From: Colwellia sp. MB3u-41
GTDB taxonomy: Bacteria; Pseudomonadota; Gammaproteobacteria; Enterobacterales; Alteromonadaceae
Direction: 5' to 3'
DNA length: 64,000 nt
Assembly: GCF_014076845.1 (NCBI RefSeq)
Contig: NZ_JACGUT010000077.1
Span: forward strand, 248,001 to 312,000
The position numbers were made by a program, and so were the translations under genes. Numbering within the stretch: the first letter of the stretch is position 1; each line of letters begins with the position of its first letter. Shown here in pieces: positions 48,090 through 56,984 of the stretch. Under the pieces are notes generated by a model. That model ran no database searches, was not told the origin of the DNA, and saw only the letters and a list, made by a program, of their open reading frames with translations.

Positions 48090-48118
48090 GGTGCTGTGTT
48101 TAAAAAGACTACAGCACC
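48090..48118. terminator. Stem-loop between convergent prkB and yhfA
   Basis: GGTGCTGT / ACAGCACC with a 13-base loop, flanked by A-rich sequence on the left; T tracts are weak on both strands. Probably a shared terminator. Confidence 0.5.
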
Positions 48119-48129
48119 AATAATATCGG

Positions 48130-48534
48130 TTAATCGTCAATAATCTCAAAGTCATGAGTAATATTAACCGTTTTATTCAACATTAATGCTACGGAGCAGT
48201 ATTTATCGGCTGAAAGTTTAACCGCTCTTTCGACATGCTTTTCAGCGACCTCTTGCCCTGTGATAACAAAGCGAAGATGGATGTCTGAAAACATTTTTGG
48301 TACAGAATCTACACGTTTTGCTTGGATATCTACACGACAAGCACTGATGTTTTGTCGCGATTTTTCTAGAATACTAACAATATCAACTGAGGAACACGCC
48401 CCTAAAGAAATGAGAACATTTTCTAGTGGACTAGGCGCAGAGGTTCCTGCATTCGCGTCTAAAAGAATTGTATGGCCGCTATCAGAAGTGCCCATAAATA
48501 ATTCTTTACCCATCCATTTTACACTTGCCTTCAT
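48130..48534 (-). CDS. yhfA: OsmC family protein (YhfA-like)
   Basis: Small OsmC/Ohr-fold protein of 134 residues. The family's reactive cysteines are visible in LGACSSVDIVSIL (near 48) and ADKYCSVALML (near 112). APSPLENVLISLGACSS matches the OsmC core. E. coli YhfA is the closest known type and also neighbours prkB. The role is not defined, with peroxide reduction the family activity. It is convergent with prkB. Confidence 0.9.
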   Translation of the reverse strand: MKASVKWMGKELFMGTSDSGHTILLDANAGTSAPSPLENVLISLGACSSVDIVSILEKSRQNISACRVDIQAKRVDSVPKMFSDIHLRFVITGQEVAEKHVERAVKLSADKYCSVALMLNKTVNITHDFEIIDD

Positions 48535-48666
48535 TGTTATACCTTATAGTTACTTATTATCTAATAATATCTTAACTTGCATCGATAGAATTTTACTAGT
48601 GAACAGTTGAGATAACGGGAAAAAGATATTTCAAACCAAGAAACATCAGACAAAACAAAATATCAC

Positions 48667-48694
48667 TTGAGAAAAGTAATATCATTAGTATAAT
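48667..48694 (+). promoter_or_regulatory. Promoter for tRNA-Trp and secE-nusG
   Basis: TTGAGA (48667-48672), a 16-base spacer and TATAAT (48689-48694), followed by GCGCCTC. The GC-rich discriminator is typical of stable-RNA promoters under stringent control. The transcript would run about 80 bases before the tRNA. Confidence 0.8.
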
Positions 48695-48785
48695 AGCGCC
48701 TCACTTCTTGAGTCTCTTTTAATTCCCAAAAAAACTAAGATTCACCAGAAAAGTGAAACTCTTCATCTAAGATGAAAAGTAAATT

Positions 48786-48862
48786 AGGGGTATAGTTCCA
48801 ATTGGTAGAACAGCGGTCTCCAAAACCGACGGTTGGGAGTTCGAATCTCTCTACCCCTGCCA
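48786..48862 (+). tRNA. trpT: tRNA-Trp (anticodon CCA)
   Basis: Starts AGGGGTATAGTTCCAATTGG and ends with CTACCCCTGCCA, with the CCA encoded. The acceptor stem AGGGGTA pairs with TACCCCT. The anticodon stem GCGGT/ACCGA-type encloses the loop CTCCAAA with CCA at 48820-48822. The T arm GGGAGTTCGAATCTCTC is standard. Very similar to E. coli tRNA-Trp. It lies 87 bases before secE and probably shares its transcript. Confidence 0.98.
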
Positions 48863-48949
48863 TATTTTATAAAGTAGTTTTTAATACTTTTGAAGTAACT
48901 TCAGTGATGAAGTTAACATGCCATAGGCAAATATTTACGGGTCAATATT

Positions 48950-49330
48950 ATGAATGCAAGTACAGAAAGCCAGCCAAACGGGTCTCTTGATTCACTAAAG
49001 TGGATGATCGTCCTCCTTCTTTTAGCTGGAGTCGTTTTCGCTAATTATTTCTACGGTGATGAATCCGTTTTATATCGTGCGATAGGTGCAGTCGTAGGTA
49101 TAGTTGTTGCTGGTTTTATCGCCATGCAAACAGTTAAAGGCCACAATGCCGTTGCATTCGCAAAAGAATCACGTACCGAAATTCGTAAAGTTGTCTGGCC
49201 AACTCGCCAAGAAGCTATACAAACGACAGGTATCGTTTTATTTGCTACTTTTATCATGTCACTCGTTATGTGGGGACTTGATTCTACTCTATTTTGGGTA
49301 GTTGGCTTTATTACAGGTTTACAGGTTTAA
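48950..49330 (+). CDS. secE: Protein translocase subunit SecE
   Basis: Clamp subunit of SecYEG. 126 residues with three membrane spans, as in the longer gammaproteobacterial type (about 16-32, 42-59 and 95-118), and the conserved cytosolic helix [22 protein letters not shown] before the last span. It is separated from nusG by 2 bases. Confidence 0.98.
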   Translation: MNASTESQPNGSLDSLKWMIVLLLLAGVVFANYFYGDESVLYRAIGAVVGIVVAGFIAMQTVKGHNAVAFAKESRTEIRKVVWPTRQEAIQTTGIVLFATFIMSLVMWGLDSTLFWVVGFITGLQV

Positions 49331-49332
49331 TT

Positions 49333-49929
49333 ATGACTGAAGAAAATTTACCATCTGAAGAGAATGAACAAAACGAAGAAAAAGTAGTGAATACGAACCC
49401 AAAGTTGCGTTGGTATGTTGTTCAAGCTTTCTCTGGCTATGAAGGTCGAGTGCAAAAAACATTAGTTGAGCATATCGAGATTCAGGGCTTACATGAAAAG
49501 TTTGGTCAAATACTTGTTCCTACCGAAGAAGTTGTTGAAATGCGTGCAGGTCAAAAGCGTAAAAGTTCACGTAAATTCTTTCCAGGTTATGTTTTAGTTC
49601 AAATGGAAATGGATGTTGAAGCATGGCATCTAGTAAAAAGTGTGCCACGCGTATTAGGCTTCATTGGTGGAACCAGTGATCGTCCAGCGCCTATTTCACA
49701 AAAAGAAGCTGATCGTATTTTGCAACGTCTCGAAGATACTGATAAGCCTCGTCCTAAGACACTCTTTGAGCCCGGCGAAGTGGTTCGTGTTATTGACGGT
49801 CCATTTGCCGACTTTAATGGTGTTGTTGAAGAATTAGATTACGATAAAAACCGTATTAAAGTATCGGTTTTGATTTTTGGTCGCTCTACACCAGTAGATT
49901 TAGAGTTTGGTCAAGTCGAAAAAGGCTAG
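49333..49929 (+). CDS. nusG: Transcription termination/antitermination protein NusG
   Basis: Elongation factor that binds RNA polymerase with its NGN domain and Rho or S10 with its KOW domain. ATG 49333 gives 198 residues; the upstream open frame lies inside sec[21 protein letters not shown] starts the NGN domain, and the KOW domain has [22 protein letters not shown]. The acidic N-terminal tail (about 20 residues) is longer than in E. coli NusG (181). Confidence 0.98.
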   Translation: MTEENLPSEENEQNEEKVVNTNPKLRWYVVQAFSGYEGRVQKTLVEHIEIQGLHEKFGQILVPTEEVVEMRAGQKRKSSRKFFPGYVLVQMEMDVEAWHLVKSVPRVLGFIGGTSDRPAPISQKEADRILQRLEDTDKPRPKTLFEPGEVVRVIDGPFADFNGVVEELDYDKNRIKVSVLIFGRSTPVDLEFGQVEKG

Positions 49930-49955
49930 TACCTCAATAAAACCATACAATACAC

Positions 49956-49987
49956 AAAAGGCTAAAGATGTAAATCTTTAGCCTTTT
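49956..49987 (+). terminator. Terminator after nusG
   Basis: AAAAGGCTAAAGAT / ATCTTTAGCCTTTT with a 4-base loop and a T tract, 27 bases after nusG. It separates secE-nusG from rplKA. Confidence 0.93.
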
Positions 49988-50061
49988 TCTTTGCCCTTAA
50001 TAAAAAAATACTGTTATTGTTCAGTACGTATAAGGCCAGCAAAACTTTCTATTTAAAAAAC

Positions 50062-50091
50062 TTGTGTAACTTGCCCTATTTAATATATAAT
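50062..50091 (+). promoter_or_regulatory. Promoter of rplKA
   Basis: TTGTGT (50062-50067), an 18-base spacer and TATAAT (50086-50091). The leader to rplK is about 105 bases. Confidence 0.7.
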
Positions 50092-50168
50092 CCGCTGCCT
50101 ATTTTTTTTAAACGACATTGTTGCTTAAAAAAAAACAGGGTAAATCGTACAACGGGGAGCTGAATAGT

Positions 50169-50194
50169 CTTTAGCGTTTGAACCCAAACTAAAG
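50169..50194 (+). promoter_or_regulatory. Candidate L1 autoregulatory site in the rplK leader
   Basis: CTTTA / TAAAG and GTTTG / CAAAC helices separated by an unpaired GC on one side, loop AACC. This two-helix form with an asymmetric internal loop is what L1 recognises in 23S rRNA and in the L11 mRNA leader of E. coli. It lies just before the rplK ribosome site (AAAGG). Confidence 0.65.
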
Positions 50195-50204
50195 GTATTG
50201 AAAA

Positions 50205-50633
50205 ATGGCTAAGAAAGTCCAAGCTTTAATCAAGCTACAAGTTGCTGCTGGTGCAGCAAATCCGTCACCGCCTGTTGGTCCTGCATTAGGTCAACACGGT
50301 GTGAACATCATGGAATTCTGTAAAGCGTTTAACGCAAAAACAGATTCTTTAGAAAAAGGCGCTCCAGTTCCAGTAGTTATTACTGTCTACAGTGACCGTT
50401 CTTTCACGTTCGAAACAAAAACTCCACCTGCATCTTACTTATTAAAGAAAGCAGCTGGCATAAAAAGCGGCTCTGGTCGTCCTAACACAGATAAAGTTGG
50501 AACTGTTACTACAGCACAACTTGAAGAAATTGTTAAGACAAAAGAATCTGATTTAACTGCTAGTTCATTAGAAGCTGCAGTGCGTACCATTGCGGGTTCT
50601 GCTCGTTCAATGGGTTTAGTGGTAGAGGACTAA
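50205..50633 (+). CDS. rplK: 50S ribosomal protein L11
   Basis: Stalk-base protein that takes part in factor binding and the stringent response through RelA. 142 residues, [35 protein letters not shown] with the proline-rich hinge of the thiostrepton region, and [12 protein letters not shown] at the end. rplA follows after 3 bases. Confidence 0.99.
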   Translation: MAKKVQALIKLQVAAGAANPSPPVGPALGQHGVNIMEFCKAFNAKTDSLEKGAPVPVVITVYSDRSFTFETKTPPASYLLKKAAGIKSGSGRPNTDKVGTVTTAQLEEIVKTKESDLTASSLEAAVRTIAGSARSMGLVVED

Positions 50634-50636
50634 TCA

Positions 50637-51341
50637 ATGACTAAATTATCAAAACGCGCTCGTCTTATCCGTGAAAAAGTAGACGTATTAAAAGATTATG
50701 ACATTGCAGAAGCAATCTCATTATTAAAAGAATTAGCAACTGCTAAATTCCGTGAAAGTGTAGATGTTGCTGTAAATCTTGGCATCGATGCTCGTAAATC
50801 AGACCAAAATGTACGTGGCGCAGCTGTATTACCAAATGGTACAGGTCGTGATGTTCGTGTTGCTGTATTTACACAGGGTGCAAATGCTGAGAAAGCGAAA
50901 GAAGCTGGTGCTGACATCGTAGGTATGGAAGATTTAGCTGAATTAGTTAAAAAAGGCGAGATGAACTTTGATGTTGTTATCGCTTCTCCAGATGCTATGC
51001 GTGTTGTTGGTCAACTAGGTCAGATATTAGGCCCTCGCGGTTTAATGCCTAACCCAAAAGTTGGTACCGTAACGCCAGATGTTGTAACCGCTATTAACAA
51101 TGCAAAATCGGGTCAAATCCGTTACCGCAATGATAAAAACGGTATCATCCATACTACTATTGGTAAGGCTGATTTCGACGACGCTAAATTACAAGAAAAC
51201 CTAGAGTTCTTATTGGAAGCTTTAAAGAAAGCTAAACCAGCAAATGCTAAAGGTCAGTATATTAAGAAACTTTCTATTTCAACTACAATGGGTGCCGGTG
51301 TATCGGTAAACCAAGCTAGTTTGACAGCAGTTTCTAAGTAA
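50637..51341 (+). CDS. rplA: 50S ribosomal protein L1
   Basis: L1-stalk protein involved in E-site tRNA release, and translational repressor of rplKA in E. coli. 234 residues, equal to E. coli, with [12 protein letters not shown] at the start, [12 protein letters not shown], and [34 protein letters not shown] target site is visible upstream of rplK. Confidence 0.99.
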   Translation: MTKLSKRARLIREKVDVLKDYDIAEAISLLKELATAKFRESVDVAVNLGIDARKSDQNVRGAAVLPNGTGRDVRVAVFTQGANAEKAKEAGADIVGMEDLAELVKKGEMNFDVVIASPDAMRVVGQLGQILGPRGLMPNPKVGTVTPDVVTAINNAKSGQIRYRNDKNGIIHTTIGKADFDDAKLQENLEFLLEALKKAKPANAKGQYIKKLSISTTMGAGVSVNQASLTAVSK

Positions 51342-51358
51342 AGTCCCTATCATGGTAC

Positions 51359-51387
51359 TTTACAAGGGTTAAATTATAGACTATAAT
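51359..51387 (+). promoter_or_regulatory. Promoter of rplJL-rpoBC
   Basis: TTTACA (51359-51364), a 17-base spacer and TATAAT (51382-51387), followed by TTCGCCC. The -10 lies within a palindrome (AAATTATAG-A-CTATAATTT at 51371-51389) with outer arms AAGGG/CCCTT. The start would be about 250 bases before rplJ. Confidence 0.75.
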
Positions 51388-51444
51388 TTCGCCCTTAAAA
51401 ATTTTGGTAGGTGTTGTTTTCTTCTTTAACAAGATTAAACAACC

Positions 51445-51517
51445 CCGTCAAAGACCGTAGGAGTTTTATCGATAATTATTTATCACATTTAACTTAATTT
51501 TTCCTACGTAGATGGTG
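51445..51517 (+). promoter_or_regulatory. L10 leader: L10(L12)4 binding site of the rplJL mRNA
   Basis: CCGTC-AAAGACCGTAGGAG (51445-51463) and CCTACGTAGATGG (51503-51515) match the conserved halves of the E. coli L10 leader, where the L10-L12 complex binds to repress translation. The apical part is AT-rich and longer than in E. coli. Confidence 0.85.
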
Positions 51518-51602
51518 ATTACCCAGTATTTCCTAATTCTGGTCCTCGCCGTAACGGCCTAAGTTAATGACTGTAAAAGGTAGTAGCTTAGGGATAGTAA
51601 AT

Positions 51603-51621
51603 ACCGGTTTATGTAACCGGT
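51603..51621 (+). promoter_or_regulatory. Hairpin just before the rplJ ribosome site
   Basis: ACCGGTT / AACCGGT with a 5-base loop, ending 4 bases before AGGAG. It could take part in hiding the rplJ ribosome site when L10 binds further upstream. Confidence 0.6.
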
Positions 51622-51640
51622 GAACCAGGAGTTAAAGCCA

Positions 51641-52135
51641 ATGGCTATCAATCTTGATGACAAAAAGGCAATTGTTGCTGAAGTTCAAGAAGCTGCTAGT
51701 GGCGCTCACTCAGTTGTAATCGCGGATGCCCGTGGTGTTACAGTTGAAGCAATTACTGCATTGCGTAAGCAAGCACGTGACAATGGCGTATGGATGAAGG
51801 TTGTTCGTAACACATTAGCACGTCGTGCAGTAGAAGGTACTCAATTTGAATGTGTTTCTGACGTATTCAAAGGTCCTTCATTAGTTGCTTTTTCATCTGA
51901 TCACCCAGGTGCTGCTGCACGTTTATTCACAGACTTCGCTAAAAAGAACGAAGCCTTTGAATTAAAAGCAGCTGCATTTGAAGGTAATTCAGTAGACGTA
52001 AATATGTTAGCTAAGCTACCTACTTACGACGAAGCGATTGCACGTTTAATGAGCGCAATGAAAGAAGCATCTGCAGGCAAATTGGTCCGCACGATTGCTG
52101 CAGTACGCGATCAGAAAGAACAAGAAGCTGCTTAA
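51641..52135 (+). CDS. rplJ: 50S ribosomal protein L10
   Basis: Stalk-base protein carrying the L7/L12 dimers, and autoregulator of its operon. ATG 51641 ([19 protein letters not shown]) with AGGAG upstream gives 164 residues, against 165 in E. coli; the in-frame GTG at 51620 lies in the leader hairpin. [14 protein letters not shown] and the C-terminal helix for L12 ([20 protein letters not shown]) are present. Confidence 0.98.
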   Translation: MAINLDDKKAIVAEVQEAASGAHSVVIADARGVTVEAITALRKQARDNGVWMKVVRNTLARRAVEGTQFECVSDVFKGPSLVAFSSDHPGAAARLFTDFAKKNEAFELKAAAFEGNSVDVNMLAKLPTYDEAIARLMSAMKEASAGKLVRTIAAVRDQKEQEAA

Positions 52136-52234
52136 TAATTGTTTACCTCTTAAATTTAAGAGCACAATTTGCACTTTTTGTATTTATAGTTATTTATAAC
52201 AACCTTAGGTTGTTAATTGAACAGGAAATTAAAA

Positions 52235-52594
52235 ATGTCTATTTCTAAAGACGATATCCTAAACGCAGTTGCTGAAATGTCAGTAATGGACGTTGTTGCT
52301 TTAATTGAAGCAATGGAAGAAAAATTTGGCGTATCTGCATCAGCTGCTGTTGCCGCTGCTGGACCTGCTGAAGCTGCTGAAGAGCAAACTGAATTCAACG
52401 TTATTATGACTAGCTTCGGTGAGAAGAAAGTTGCAGTAATTAAAGCAGTTCGTGGCGCTACAGGTTTAGGCCTTAAAGAAGCTAAAGACTTAGTTGAAGC
52501 TCTTGGCACTGTTAAAGAAGGCGTTGATAAAGCTGAAGCTGATTCGCTTAAGACACTTCTTGAAGAAGCTGGTGCTTCTGTTGAGATCAAATAA
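52235..52594 (+). CDS. rplL: 50S ribosomal protein L7/L12
   Basis: Multicopy stalk protein that recruits translation factors. ATG 52235 gives 119 residues; the N-terminal dimerisation part is followed by an alanine-rich hinge (near 38-52) and the C-terminal domain with [29 protein letters not shown]. The stop codon lies in the first stem of the downstream attenuator. Confidence 0.98.
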   Translation: MSISKDDILNAVAEMSVMDVVALIEAMEEKFGVSASAAVAAAGPAEAAEEQTEFNVIMTSFGEKKVAVIKAVRGATGLGLKEAKDLVEALGTVKEGVDKAEADSLKTLLEEAGASVEIK

Positions 52595-52662
52595 TCTGTT
52601 TTTAAACAGATTATTTGCCTGAAAAGGCAATGGCTGGTGACTTTAAAGTTACCGGCCTTTTT
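52589..52662 (+). terminator. Two hairpins between rplL and rpoB (attenuator)
   Basis: First, AAATAATCTGTTT / AAACAGATTATTT (52589-52616, 2-base loop) overlaps the rplL stop. Second, GGCTGGTGAC / GTTACCGGCC (52632-52657) is followed by TTTTT. In E. coli a partial terminator and RNase III site here lower rpoBC expression relative to rplJL; the same role is likely. Confidence 0.75.
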
Positions 52663-52706
52663 GCGCTAAAGAAAGTGGTTTTTTTAAACCAAAAAAGTGC
52701 ATAATT

Positions 52707-52730
52707 TGATACTAAATGTATTAAGTATCA
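52707..52730 (+). repeat. Inverted repeat in the rplL-rpoB spacer
   Basis: TGATACT / AGTATCA, 7-base arms with a 10-base loop. Function unknown. Confidence 0.5.
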
Positions 52731-52747
52731 TTGCAATATCCTGTCTG

Positions 52748-52812
52748 ATACCAATTGGATTAGCTAACAAAATGTATGAAACTATACTAAAGTTGTCTAG
52801 TCCAATTGGTAT
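52748..52812 (+). repeat. Long inverted repeat in the rplL-rpoB spacer
   Basis: ATACCAATTGGATTAG (52748-52763) and CTAGTCCAATTGGTAT (52797-52812) form a 16-base-pair stem with one G-U pair and a 33-base loop. It ends 42 bases before rpoB. The palindromic core CCAATTGG suggests a dispersed intergenic element instead of a terminator; no T tract follows. Confidence 0.8.
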
Positions 52813-52854
52813 TTTAAAGGCAGATCGGCCATAACCAGCAAGCTGAGGAACCCC

Positions 52855-55800
52855 ATGGTTTACTCTTACTCCGAAAAGAAACGTATTCGCAAGGACTTTG
52901 GTAAAAGCATACAAGTAATGGACTATCCATTCTTGTTATCAATCCAACTCGAATCTTTCCGTAAGTTTATTGATATTGATCCAACAGGTGAAACAGGCCT
53001 AGAGGCTGCGTTTCATTCTATTTTCCCAATTAAAGCCTACTCTGGTAGCTCAGAGTTACAATATGTGAGCTACAGACTTGGCGAACCGTTATTTGACGTC
53101 AAAGAATGTCAAATCCGCGGTGTAACCTATTCTGCGCCGCTTCGCGTAAAATTACGTTTAGTAGTTTACGATAAAGAAGCGCCAGCAGGCACAGTTAAAG
53201 ATATCAAAGAACAAGAAGTATACATGGGTGAAATCCCATTAATGACAGACAACGGTACGTTTGTTATTAATGGTACTGAGCGTGTTATTGTTTCGCAATT
53301 ACATCGTTCTCCTGGTGTGTTTTTCGATCATGATAAAGGTAAAACACACTCATCGGGTAAAGTGTTATATAACGCACGTGTTATTCCTTACCGTGGTTCT
53401 TGGTTGGATTTTGAGTTCGATCCAAAAGATAACTTATTTGTACGTATTGATCGCCGTCGTAAATTACCAGCATCAATCATATTACGTGCATTAGAATATT
53501 CTACTGAAGAAATTCTAGATATGTTCTATGACACCACTGACTTCTCAATCAAAGGCGATAAGTTGATCATGGATCTAATCCCTGAACGCTTACGTGGTGA
53601 AACGGCAACGTTTGACATTTGCTTGAAAAATGGTGATGTATTGGTAGAGCAAGGACGTCGTATAACTGCCCGTCATATTCGTTCTTTATCTAAAGAAAAC
53701 CTTGAAAAGCTTGAAGTTCCAGCTGAGTACATCGTTGGTAAGGTTTTATCTAAAGCTTACATTGATGAGTCTACTGGTGAAGTTATCGCTGAAGCCAATG
53801 CTGAAATAACATTAGAGCTATTAGCAGAGCTTAGCCAAGCAGGTCATAAAGTTCTTTCTACATTGTACATGAATGAATTCGATGTCGGTTCATATATGTC
53901 TGACACTATTCGTGTTGATGGTACCTCAAATAAGCTTGAAGCTTTAGTTGAGATTTACCGTATGATGCGTCCAGGCGAGCCGCCAACAAAAGATGCAGCA
54001 GAAACGTTATTTACTAACTTATTTTTCGCATCAGAACGTTATGACTTATCAACGGTAGGTCGTATGAAGTTCAACCGTCGTGTTGGTAATTCAGACGATG
54101 TTGGTACAGGCATTTTATCTAACGATGACATTATTTCAGTAATGAGAACTTTAATCGCCATTCGTGACGGTAAAGGCGAAACTGACGATATCGATCACTT
54201 AGGTAACCGTCGTATTCGCTCTGTAGGCGAAATGGCAGAAAACCAATTCCGTGTTGGTTTAGTGCGTGTTGAACGTGCGGTTCGTGAGCGTTTAAGTCTT
54301 GGTGACTTAGATGCGATCATGCCACAAGATTTAATTAACGCTAAGCCAATTTCTGCGGCTGTGAAAGAATTCTTTGGTTCTTCACAATTGTCACAGTTTA
54401 TGGATCAGAACAACCCGTTATCAGAAGTGACGCATAAACGTCGTATCTCAGCATTAGGCCCAGGCGGTCTAACGCGTGAACGTGCCGGTTTTGAAGTTCG
54501 AGATGTACATCCTACCCATTATGGTCGTGTATGTCCTATTGAAACGCCGGAAGGTCCAAACATTGGTTTGATCAATTCACTTTCGTGTTATGCACGTACT
54601 AACGATTATGGGTTCTTAGAAACTCCTTATCGTAAAGTAATTGATGGTTTAGTAACTGATGAGATAGATTATTTATCAGCAATTGAAGAAGGTAACTTCG
54701 TTATTGCCCAAACGACTGCTGCGGTTGATAGTGAAGGTAAGTTAGTTGATGGCTTAGTACAATGTCGTCACAAAAATGAATTTACACTTATTTCAGCAGA
54801 ACAAGTTCAATATATGGACGTCTCGCCACAACAGATCATTTCAGTTGCAGCAAGTTTAATTCCATTCCTCGAGCACGATGATGCTAACAGAGCCTTGATG
54901 GGTTCAAACATGCAACGTCAAGCGGTACCAACTCTTATCGTTGATAAGCCTTTAGTCGGTACGGGTATGGAAAAAGTAGTTGCTGTTGACTCAGGTGTTA
55001 CAGCCGTTGCTAAACGTGGTGGTGTAGTCAGCTATGTAGACTCTTCACGTATCGTTGTTAAAGTTAACGAAGATGAAATGCATGCTGGTGAAGCAGGTAT
55101 TGATATTTACAACTTAACAAAATACACACGTTCTAACCAAAATACATGTATCAACCAGCGTCCACAGTGTCGTATGGGCGAACCTGTAACTCGTGGTGAT
55201 GTTTTAGCCGATGGTCCTTCAACGGACATGGGTGAATTAGCCCTTGGTCAAAACATGCGTATAGCGTTTATGCCTTGGAATGGTTACAACTTCGAAGATT
55301 CAATGTTGTTATCTGAACGTGTTGCTACTGAAGATCGTTTTACTACGGTACATATTCAAGAGTTAACCTGTATCGCGCGTGACACAAAATTAGGTAGTGA
55401 AGAAATTACTTCTGATATCCCTAACGTAGGCGAATCAGCATTATCTAAATTAGATGAAGCGGGTGTTGTTTACATCGGTGCTGAAGTTAATGGTGGCGAC
55501 ATCTTAGTGGGTAAAGTTACTCCTAAAGGTGAAACTCAATTAACACCAGAAGAAAAACTTTTAAGAGCAATCTTTGGTGAAAAAGCTGCTGACGTTAAAG
55601 ACAGCTCTTTACGTGTACCTAATTCAGTTAAAGGTACTATCATCGACGTGCAAATCTTCACCCGTGACGGTGTAGAAAAAGATAAACGCGCTGTTGAAAT
55701 TGAAGAATTACAACTTAAAGAAGTTAAGAAAGATTTAGGCGATGAATTTAGCATCTTAGAAGATGGTATTTATGCTCGTGCTAAAAATCTCCTTTTATCT

Positions 55801-56883
55801 GCTGGCTTAAACGAATCAGACATTAATAGTATGTCTCGTGCAAATTGGTTAGTTCAAAACTTGTCTGACGAAGGTCAACAATCTGAACTTGAACAAATTG
55901 CTGAGCAATACGACAACATTAAAGCTGACTTTGATAAGAAGTTTGAAATTAAACGTCGTAAGATCACCCAAGGTGCTGATTTGGCTCCAGGTGTTCTTAA
56001 AATCATCAAAGTTTATTTAGCGATAAAACGCCACATCCAACCGGGTGATAAAATGGCCGGTCGTCATGGTAACAAAGGTGTTATTTCAAACGTAGTTCCA
56101 GTAGAAGATATGCCTTACGATCAGTTTGGTGTTCCTGTTGATGTGGTACTTAACCCGTTAGGTGTTCCATCACGTATGAACATTGGTCAGATCTTAGAGA
56201 CTCATCTAGGTATGGCGTGTCGTGGTATTGGCGAAAAAATCAACCGTATGTTAGAAGCACAACAAGAAATTCATAAACTACGTAACTTCATTCAAGAAGT
56301 TTACAATGTTGGTGAATCTCGTCAAGTTGTTGACATTGCAAGTTTCTCTGATGACGAAGTGATGCGTTTAGCGAACAACTTACGTGCTGGTCTTCCTATT
56401 GCTACACCCGCTTTTGATGGTGCTGCAGAGAAAGAAATCAAAGAGATGTTCAAACTTGCAGATATGCCTGAAAGTGGTCAGTTTATCTTAACTGATGGTC
56501 GTACTGGTCGTGAATTTGAACGTCCTGTAACGGTTGGCTACATGTATATGTTAAAACTTAACCATTTGGTTGATGACAAAATGCATGCACGTTCAACAGG
56601 CTCTTACTCATTAGTTACGCAACAACCACTTGGTGGTAAAGCGCAATTTGGTGGTCAACGCTTTGGTGAGATGGAAGTATGGGCACTAGAAGCTTACGGT
56701 GCTGCTTACACGCTACAAGAAATGTTAACGGTTAAATCTGATGATGTTAACGGTCGTACTAAGATGTATAAAAACTTAGTAGACGGTGATCACAGAATGG
56801 AACCAGGCATTCCTGAATCATTCAACGTACTGTTGAAAGAAATTCGTTCGTTAGGTATTAACATCGAATTAGACCAGGACTAG
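52855..56883 (+). CDS. rpoB: RNA polymerase beta subunit
   Basis: Catalytic beta subunit, 1342 residues, the same as E. coli. The rifampicin region [22 protein letters not shown] is wild type. Further conserved blocks are [41 protein letters not shown] and [21 protein letters not shown]. It is transcribed with rplJL and separated from rpoC by 101 bases. Confidence 0.99.
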   Translation: MVYSYSEKKRIRKDFGKSIQVMDYPFLLSIQLESFRKFIDIDPTGETGLEAAFHSIFPIKAYSGSSELQYVSYRLGEPLFDVKECQIRGVTYSAPLRVKLRLVVYDKEAPAGTVKDIKEQEVYMGEIPLMTDNGTFVINGTERVIVSQLHRSPGVFFDHDKGKTHSSGKVLYNARVIPYRGSWLDFEFDPKDNLFVRIDRRRKLPASIILRALEYSTEEILDMFYDTTDFSIKGDKLIMDLIPERLRGETATFDICLKNGDVLVEQGRRITARHIRSLSKENLEKLEVPAEYIVGKVLSKAYIDESTGEVIAEANAEITLELLAELSQAGHKVLSTLYMNEFDVGSYMSDTIRVDGTSNKLEALVEIYRMMRPGEPPTKDAAETLFTNLFFASERYDLSTVGRMKFNRRVGNSDDVGTGILSNDDIISVMRTLIAIRDGKGETDDIDHLGNRRIRSVGEMAENQFRVGLVRVERAVRERLSLGDLDAIMPQDLINAKPISAAVKEFFGSSQLSQFMDQNNPLSEVTHKRRISALGPGGLTRERAGFEVRDVHPTHYGRVCPIETPEGPNIGLINSLSCYARTNDYGFLETPYRKVIDGLVTDEIDYLSAIEEGNFVIAQTTAAVDSEGKLVDGLVQCRHKNEFTLISAEQVQYMDVSPQQIISVAASLIPFLEHDDANRALMGSNMQRQAVPTLIVDKPLVGTGMEKVVAVDSGVTAVAKRGGVVSYVDSSRIVVKVNEDEMHAGEAGIDIYNLTKYTRSNQNTCINQRPQCRMGEPVTRGDVLADGPSTDMGELALGQNMRIAFMPWNGYNFEDSMLLSERVATEDRFTTVHIQELTCIARDTKLGSEEITSDIPNVGESALSKLDEAGVVYIGAEVNGGDILVGKVTPKGETQLTPEEKLLRAIFGEKAADVKDSSLRVPNSVKGTIIDVQIFTRDGVEKDKRAVEIEELQLKEVKKDLGDEFSILEDGIYARAKNLLLSAGLNESDINSMSRANWLVQNLSDEGQQSELEQIAEQYDNIKADFDKKFEIKRRKITQGADLAPGVLKIIKVYLAIKRHIQPGDKMAGRHGNKGVISNVVPVEDMPYDQFGVPVDVVLNPLGVPSRMNIGQILETHLGMACRGIGEKINRMLEAQQEIHKLRNFIQEVYNVGESRQVVDIASFSDDEVMRLANNLRAGLPIATPAFDGAAEKEIKEMFKLADMPESGQFILTDGRTGREFERPVTVGYMYMLKLNHLVDDKMHARSTGSYSLVTQQPLGGKAQFGGQRFGEMEVWALEAYGAAYTLQEMLTVKSDDVNGRTKMYKNLVDGDHRMEPGIPESFNVLLKEIRSLGINIELDQD

Positions 56884-56984
56884 CCTCGAAAGCTGCATGC
56901 TGACTATCAATTTGATGAGTCAGTACACGGAGAAAGCAGGCAACTGCTTTCTCTTTAAGGTTTAACTCCGACAGGAGAAGAAGT

